A stretch of 6,578 bases of DNA, taken from positions 1,031 to 7,608 of the forward strand of contig DBDM01000183.1 in assembly GCA_002293585.1 (NCBI GenBank), in the 5' to 3' direction. How positions within the stretch are numbered: the first letter of the stretch is position 1; every line of letters begins with the position of its first letter. Under the pieces are notes generated by a model. That model searched no databases. It had not been told where the DNA came from and worked only from the letters and a program-made list of their open reading frames with translations. Positions 5,650-6,578 of this stretch are shown here, in pieces. Position numbers and translations under genes: made by a program. The DNA is from Bacteroidales bacterium UBA932. GTDB taxonomy: Bacteria; Bacteroidota; Bacteroidia; Bacteroidales; UBA932.

Positions 5650-6578
5650 ATGAAAAAATTAATTGTCTTAACTGCCGGAATTATGCTCTTAGCCAACGCT
5701 TGTAACAACACCCCCAAAACCTCCGGTCTCGATTTGTCGGACCTTGACACTACGGCTAATCCTGCCGCAGATTTTTACCAATACGCCTGCGGCGGATGGA
5801 TGGCCAACAATCCTATGAAACCGGAATTTTCACGCTACGGATCCTTCGATAAATTAGGTGAAGAAAACGTGAAACAGGTGAACGGCCTCATCATGGATTT
5901 AGCCGCCGCCCAAAACGAAGCCGGCTCCGTGGCCGGTAAAATTGCCACCCTCTACAATGTGGGCATGGACTCTACAACCCTGAACCAACAAGGCGCCGCG
6001 CCGTTGAAACCTTTCCTGCAGGAAATCGCCGCACTGAACGGTAAGCAGGCCATTCAGGCGGCCATTACTAAAATGCACAAACAGGGCGTCAACCCTTTCT
6101 TCGGCGTATTTTCCGAAGCCGATTTTTCCAACAGCAGCATGAACATCGCCTGGCTCTACCAGACCGGACTGAACCTCGGCGACCGCGACTATTATTTGGA
6201 ACAGGACGCCCGCAGCAAAGAACTGCGTGAAAAATACGTGTTGATGCTCACCAATATGTTCCGCCTCTCGAACTACGATGTAATGGCGAACAGCACGCCC
6301 GAAAAATTAGCTGCTGCCGTAATGGCCGTTGAAACCGCCATGGCCAAAGGATTCATGAACCGTCACGACCTGCGCGACCCCTATAAAATGTTCAACAAAA
6401 AAGAAGTTGCAGCGCTCAACACCCTGATCCCCGAATTTGATTTTTCTGCTTATTTTGCCGCCTTAAACCTGCCGGGAGTGGACTCCTTGAACGTGGCGCA
6501 GCCGGAATACATCAAAACGGTGAATGCCATTTTGAAAACCACCAGGCCAGAAGACATCAAAGCCTACTTAGCCTGGAA
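5650..6578 (+). CDS. M13-family zinc metallopeptidase lipoprotein (neprilysin/PepO type), 3' end outside window
   Basis: The reading frame is open from ATG 5650 to the window edge (309 complete codons plus 2 nt), roughly the N-terminal half of a protein usually near 670-690 residues. The first 18 residues (MKKLIVLTAGIMLLANAC) form a lipoprotein signal with Cys18 as probable lipidated residue, although the box (LANAC) is a little irregular at -3/-2. The mature part has the M13 N-terminal signature DFYQYACGGWMANNP (43-57), then RYGSFDKLGEEN, and further on GLNLGDRDYYL and HDLRDPYKMFNKKE. Similar text occurs in Bacteroidales PepO-like endopeptidases. The zinc motifs HExxH and ExxxD lie in the missing C-terminal half, so activity cannot be judged. 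Members cleave peptides in the periplasm or at the cell surface. It begins 30 nt after the membrane-protein gene with an A-rich leader and no Shine-Dalgarno; no clear promoter is seen. Confidence 0.92.
   Translation, partial: MKKLIVLTAGIMLLANACNNTPKTSGLDLSDLDTTANPAADFYQYACGGWMANNPMKPEFSRYGSFDKLGEENVKQVNGLIMDLAAAQNEAGSVAGKIATLYNVGMDSTTLNQQGAAPLKPFLQEIAALNGKQAIQAAITKMHKQGVNPFFGVFSEADFSNSSMNIAWLYQTGLNLGDRDYYLEQDARSKELREKYVLMLTNMFRLSNYDVMANSTPEKLAAAVMAVETAMAKGFMNRHDLRDPYKMFNKKEVAALNTLIPEFDFSAYFAALNLPGVDSLNVAQPEYIKTVNAILKTTRPEDIKAYLAW

Overview
The window looks like a chromosomal stretch of a Bacteroidota bacterium, most like a Bacteroidales relative. Three things point there. Two intergenic regions hold exact matches to the Bacteroidota -7 promoter consensus TAnnTTTG (52-59 and 4207-4214). 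Start codons follow A/T-rich leaders without a proper Shine-Dalgarno motif. The last gene encodes an M13 peptidase lipoprotein of the kind common in Bacteroidales. Base composition is about 55% GC in the sampled metabolic genes. All genes lie on the + strand.

Layout: the first 79 bases hold a degenerate 9-nt repeat and a promoter. Then come aspartate kinase (lysC, 80-1285), diaminopimelate epimerase (dapF, 1290-2117), dihydrodipicolinate synthase (dapA, 2135-3013), a small four-helix-bundle S23/IVS-type gene (3047-3433), dihydrodipicolinate reductase (dapB, 3470-4198), a 104-nt intergenic region with a second promoter and a second copy of the 9-nt repeat, tetrahydrodipicolinate N-acetyltransferase (dapH, 4303-5007), a YqaA/DedA-type membrane protein (5017-5619) and the 5' part of an M13 metallopeptidase gene (5650 to the window end).

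Function: LysC, DapA, DapB, DapH and DapF belong to the acetylase variant of diaminopimelate/lysine biosynthesis, which feeds peptidoglycan and protein synthesis. LysC phosphorylates aspartate, DapA and DapB build tetrahydrodipicolinate, DapH acetylates it, and DapF acts near the end by making meso-DAP. Aspartate-semialdehyde dehydrogenase, the N-acetyl-DAP aminotransferase, the deacetylase and DAP decarboxylase are not in the window. The enzymes resemble Firmicutes versions, which is notable in a Bacteroidota context.

The most interesting structure is the insert between dapA and dapB. An AT-rich (about 36% GC) four-helix-bundle gene is bracketed by inverted, degenerate TCTCT-rich repeats with a perfect 13-bp core. 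The left repeat supplies the last codons and stop of dapA, and the right repeat runs almost to the dapB start codon. This is the architecture of 23S rRNA intervening sequences, but here it sits in a protein-coding operon, so it may be a free-standing mobile or RNA-processed IVS-like element.
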